The notes under the pieces: model-generated
What the model saw: only the letters and a program-made list of their open reading frames with translations
Databases searched by the model: none
Told to the model about the DNA's origin: nothing
Made by a program: the position numbers and the translations under genes
DNA from: an uncultured bacterium
GTDB taxonomy: Bacteria > Patescibacteriota > Minisyncoccia > Phycocordibacterales > CAIZLB01
Direction: 5' to 3'
Assembly: GCA_903864515.1 (NCBI GenBank)
Contig: CAIPFZ010000034.1
Span: 1 to 7,595, forward strand
DNA: 7,595 nucleotides
Shown here: piece by piece, positions 6,303 to 7,595 of the stretch
Layout: every line of letters starts with the position of its first letter
How positions within the stretch are numbered: position 1 is the stretch's first letter

Positions 6303-6332
6303 ATTTTATTTCTCATCTTTATTTTATGTTAA
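6303..6332 (-). promoter_or_regulatory. Promoter of the 40-aa gene
   Basis: On the minus strand TTAACA (6332-6327, 5 of 6 to TTGACA) is followed after 18 nt by TAAAAT (6308-6303, 5 of 6 to TATAAT). The start would be near 6296, giving a leader of about 40 nt, unlike the leaderless genes of this window. The DnaA-like site 6290-6298 overlaps the predicted start of transcription. Confidence 0.5.
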
Positions 6333-6340
6333 GATAAAGA
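6316..6340. repeat. Inverted repeat over the -35 box of the 40-aa gene
   Basis: Perfect 7-bp arms TCTTTAT (6316-6322) and ATAAAGA (6334-6340) are separated by 11 nt, with the -35 hexamer inside the spacer. The geometry suits a dimeric repressor, but arms made mainly of A and T in an AT-rich region are weak evidence. Confidence 0.35.
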
Positions 6341-6356
6341 GGTAAGCGAGAATAAT

Positions 6357-6387
6357 CTACAGATTCAAATCTGTGGTTTTTCTTTTT
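6357..6387 (+). terminator. Plus-strand intrinsic terminator without a visible gene
   Basis: An 8-bp stem CTACAGAT/ATCTGTGG (6357-6364, 6369-6376; one G-U pair) with loop TCAA is followed by TTTTTCTTTTT (6377-6387). The T-run exists only in the plus direction. No plus-strand gene lies between 892 and this point, so it may end a short untranslated RNA or block antisense transcription. Confidence 0.6.
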
Positions 6388-6417
6388 ATTAAATTATCTC
6401 AAATTAACTTAATAAAA

Positions 6418-6445
6418 GTAAGTTGCCTCGACCTGCACAACTTAC
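6418..6445. repeat. 8-bp inverted repeat
   Basis: GTAAGTTG (6418-6425) and CAACTTAC (6438-6445) form a perfect stem with a 12-nt, GC-richer loop. No T-run follows on either strand, so it is not an intrinsic terminator; it could be a protein-binding site or an RNA hairpin. Confidence 0.45.
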
Positions 6446-6649
6446 ACTATGTATTCTATAGCTAATTTATAAAAAAAATAGTGAATAACTCCAGAAATAT
6501 GAAACAAAATACAATTTTTTATGTATGTAAAGAAAATAAAATGCAAGCCCTCTCCCACCCAATTTTTTAGGGTTAATTTTCGAATAAACAAATCAAAATT
6601 AATGACATCACCAATTTTTCTTCAGCAATAATAAGGCATTTTTACATTA

Positions 6650-6877
6650 CTAGAGTTGGTTTTGTTTTACATCGACCCCCTTCACTTCCCCAGACTCTAC
6701 CATTTTATTATATTTCTCAATAATAGCCCTCTGTGCTAAAGTAGATCTTCTACTTACTTCCATATAAAACTTAGCCTGCTCCTTTTTCGATGCATATGCT
6801 AAAAACTCCCCAAGACCATTCTTTGGGTCAGGTTTTATTATTAAATATTTTAGTCTTATCAATAGTTCTTTAAACAT
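6650..6877 (-). CDS. Small uncharacterised protein, 75 aa, paralogue of its upstream neighbour
   Basis: ATG at 6877, one nucleotide after the TAA of the preceding gene (6881-6879), stop TAG at 6652-6650. The frame stays open upstream to an ATG at 7006, but that extension (43 residues, Arg/Lys/Trp-rich) is the shadow of the other gene; the paralogue alignment begins exactly at Met 6877. The product begins MFKELLIRLKYLIIK, followed by PKNGLGEFLAYASKKEQAKFY (18-38) and RRSTLAQRAIIEKYN (43-57). It aligns without gaps to the 69-aa neighbour with 23 identical positions. The C-terminal tail after residue 60 is polar and unshared. No known domain is recognised; it looks like an all-helical, basic protein with a hydrophobic N-terminal helix. 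Translation is probably coupled to the upstream gene. Confidence 0.72.
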   Translation of the reverse strand: MFKELLIRLKYLIIKPDPKNGLGEFLAYASKKEQAKFYMEVSRRSTLAQRAIIEKYNKMVESGEVKGVDVKQNQL

Positions 6878-6878
6878 A

Positions 6879-7088
6879 TTATTTAGTCTTAGACCTCTCC
6901 CTCTCCGCCAAAATCCTTTCCGCTTCTTCCACGATCTTTCTTTGCCTTGCATTTGACCTTCTGATGATCTCTGCATAGACAGCCTTCTTTTCTTCCAATG
7001 GGGCATTTATCATAAAATCACCAAGACTCCTTTTGGGGTATGTCTTCTTTTTTATTAATTTTAATTTTCTTAATAATCTTAAAATCAT
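6879..7088 (-). CDS. Small uncharacterised protein, 69 aa, first of a tandem paralogous pair
   Basis: ATG at 7088, TAA at 6881-6879. It starts MILRLLRKLKLIKKK, continues PKRSLGDFMINAPLEEKKAVY (18-38) and RRSNARQRKIVEEAERILAER (43-63), and ends SKTK. It is highly charged and predicted helical, with a possible short coiled coil at 31-65. The shared pattern with the next gene is LGxF...A...E....Y.E..RRS...QR.I.E. I do not recognise a described family. It has its own promoter (7106-7133) and lies after the rplI terminator, so the two small genes form a separate two-gene unit. There is no SD in front of the ATG. Preservation of this pattern in two adjacent frames argues strongly that both are translated. 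Confidence 0.75.
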   Translation of the reverse strand: MILRLLRKLKLIKKKTYPKRSLGDFMINAPLEEKKAVYAEIIRRSNARQRKIVEEAERILAERERSKTK

Positions 7089-7105
7089 TTTATTAAATTT
7101 AACGC

Positions 7106-7133
7106 TATATAAATATTACCGCACATTATTCAA
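7106..7133 (-). promoter_or_regulatory. Promoter of the two small paralogous genes
   Basis: On the minus strand TTGAAT (7133-7128) and TATATA (7111-7106) are separated by 16 nt. The expected start is near 7099, about 11 nt before the ATG at 7088. Moderate matches in AT-rich DNA. Confidence 0.45.
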
Positions 7134-7165
7134 TTGTTTTAGCAAAGTTATCCCCATCTTCACAC

Positions 7166-7190
7166 AAAAAAACACCCGCCAGCGCGGATG
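7166..7190 (-). terminator. Intrinsic terminator of rplI
   Basis: On the minus strand CATCCGC (7190-7184) and GCGGGTG (7179-7173) form a 7-bp GC-rich stem with one T-G pair and loop GCTG, followed by seven Ts (7172-7166). It lies 30 bp after the rplI stop codon and is the best terminator in the window. Confidence 0.88.
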
Positions 7191-7220
7191 CTTTCTAGAA
7201 TCTAGCGACCAAGTATAGAA

Positions 7221-7595
7221 TTATACAAGCGCTACCAACTCCACTGTAAAGTGAGACTCCTTGTCTTGCACCTTAACCTCAACCTTGTGCTCTCCAACCT
7301 CCTTAAGTGCCTTATCAAGGACAATGTGTCCTGCGTCCATATCAATTTGCTTTTGTTCCTTAAGAGCAGAGATAATCTCCTCTTTGTGAATTCCTGCAAA
7401 GAAGTGACCCTTTTCATTGGCCTTTCCAGAGATAGTAATCTTAACTTCATTAAGTTCTTTAAGGTTCTTAAGAAGTAGTGCCTCTCTAACAGCTCTCTCA
7501 GCCTCCTCCCCAGCTTTGATAAGCTCAATCTTCTTCATGGCGCCAGGTGTAGCTCTCTCAGCTAGTCCTTTTGGGAATAGTGAATTAAGAGCAAA
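7221..7595 (-). CDS. rplI: 50S ribosomal protein L9 (bL9), 5' end cut by the window edge
   Basis: The frame is open from base 7595 to the TAA at 7223-7221: 124 residues, with about 24 N-terminal residues outside the window (bL9 is usually about 148 aa). The first visible residues FALNSLFPKGLAERAT match the end of the rRNA-binding N-domain (family YARNFLIPKGLAxxAT), so the ATG at 7538 is an internal Met (residue 20 of the fragment), not the start. It is followed by the long connecting helix and the C-terminal domain: ISGKANEKGHFFAGIHKEEI, then IDMDAGHIVLDKALKEVGEHKVEVKV. bL9 binds 23S rRNA domain V near the L1 stalk and helps keep the reading frame. It is the last gene of its transcript, with a clear terminator 30 bp later. 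Its base composition is visibly less AT-rich than the restriction operon. Identification is certain. Confidence 0.96.
   Translation of the reverse strand, partial: FALNSLFPKGLAERATPGAMKKIELIKAGEEAERAVREALLLKNLKELNEVKITISGKANEKGHFFAGIHKEEIISALKEQKQIDMDAGHIVLDKALKEVGEHKVEVKVQDKESHFTVELVALV

Larger units (their letters stand above)
6256..6649. other. 394-bp non-coding AT-rich stretch
   Basis: No reading frame longer than about 20 codons with a coding look was found here on either strand. It contains the promoter of the 40-aa gene, an inverted repeat over that promoter, an orphan plus-strand terminator, an 8-bp inverted repeat (6418-6445), two DnaA-box-like sites and long A/T runs (for example eight As near 6472-6479). 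No convincing terminator follows the small gene that ends at 6650. Confidence 0.6.

Noticed and set aside
6560..6600. Possible terminator after the small paralogous genes (ACCC/GGGT pairing)
   Set aside because: The stem has only four base pairs and the minus strand lacks a T-run after it.
6878..7006. Upstream ATG at 7006 extending the 75-aa small protein to 118 residues
   Set aside because: The added residues overlap the 69-aa gene in another frame, are Arg/Trp-rich and out of character, and the paralogue alignment starts exactly at the ATG at 6877.
7232..7538. rplI starting at the ATG at 7538, and an overlapping minus-strand frame at 7232-7528
   Set aside because: The frame continues upstream to the window edge with clear bL9 N-domain sequence, so 7538 is internal; the other frame is its shadow.
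1..7595. Avoidance of GATC sites expected for a DpnII host
   Set aside because: Around 17 GATC sites are visible by eye, not far below the number expected at this base composition.
1..7595. Alternative genetic code, because no stop seen is TGA
   Set aside because: Only about ten stops are visible. All genes read through intact with the standard code, with Trp and Gly encoded normally and no in-frame TGA needed.
1..7595. CRISPR arrays, tRNA or rRNA genes, insertion sequences, attachment sites
   Set aside because: No regularly spaced repeats, cloverleaf, transposase or terminal inverted repeats were found.

Overview
The window looks like an AT-rich bacterial chromosome segment. The only universally conserved gene is rplI (ribosomal protein bL9), cut by the right edge. 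No gene has a good Shine-Dalgarno sequence at normal spacing. Several genes have a sigma70-type -10 box only 6-8 nt before the ATG, so leaderless transcripts are likely. The TATAAT-type promoters argue against Bacteroidetes, the other well-known SD-poor group. AT richness, SD-poor starts and tiny basic proteins would fit a Patescibacteria/CPR-like organism, but this is inference and no marker here settles it. All reading frames work with the standard code, and every stop seen is TAA or TAG.

Layout, left to right. (1) 1-381, minus: 5' part of a TspO/MBR membrane protein gene, cut by the window edge. (2) 448-891, plus: a GNAT acetyltransferase, divergent from tspO across 66 bp that hold both promoters. 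(3) 935-5954, minus: a compact five-gene operon, read right to left: DpnM/Dam-type GATC adenine methyltransferase; fused GmrSD-like DUF262-DUF1524 protein; DpnII/MboI-family endonuclease; second, unrelated DNA methyltransferase; YgjP-like (DUF45) zinc metallopeptidase. Gaps between genes are 3, 9, 5 and 17 nt. (4) 5955-6650: mostly non-coding AT-rich DNA with a previously unlisted 40-codon gene (6133-6255), its promoter and terminator, an orphan plus-strand terminator, inverted repeats and DnaA-box-like sites. (5) 6650-7088, minus: two tandem small genes encoding paralogous proteins of 69 and 75 aa, separated by one nucleotide. (6) 7166-7595, minus: end of rplI with a clear intrinsic terminator.

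The main interest is the operon. The Dam-type enzyme and the DpnII endonuclease form a classical GATC type II restriction-modification pair. Inserted between them is a GmrSD-like protein of the kind that attacks modified DNA (type IV). The position where pneumococcal DpnII-type operons carry the DpnA methyltransferase is lost, and a methyltransferase of a different motif architecture lies after the endonuclease. A metallopeptidase closes the unit. Together they would cover both unmodified and modified phage DNA from one promoter, which has an extended -10 box and a symmetric repeat that looks like an operator. The gmrSD and endonuclease genes look AT-richer than rplI and tspO, as expected for a transferred defence island.
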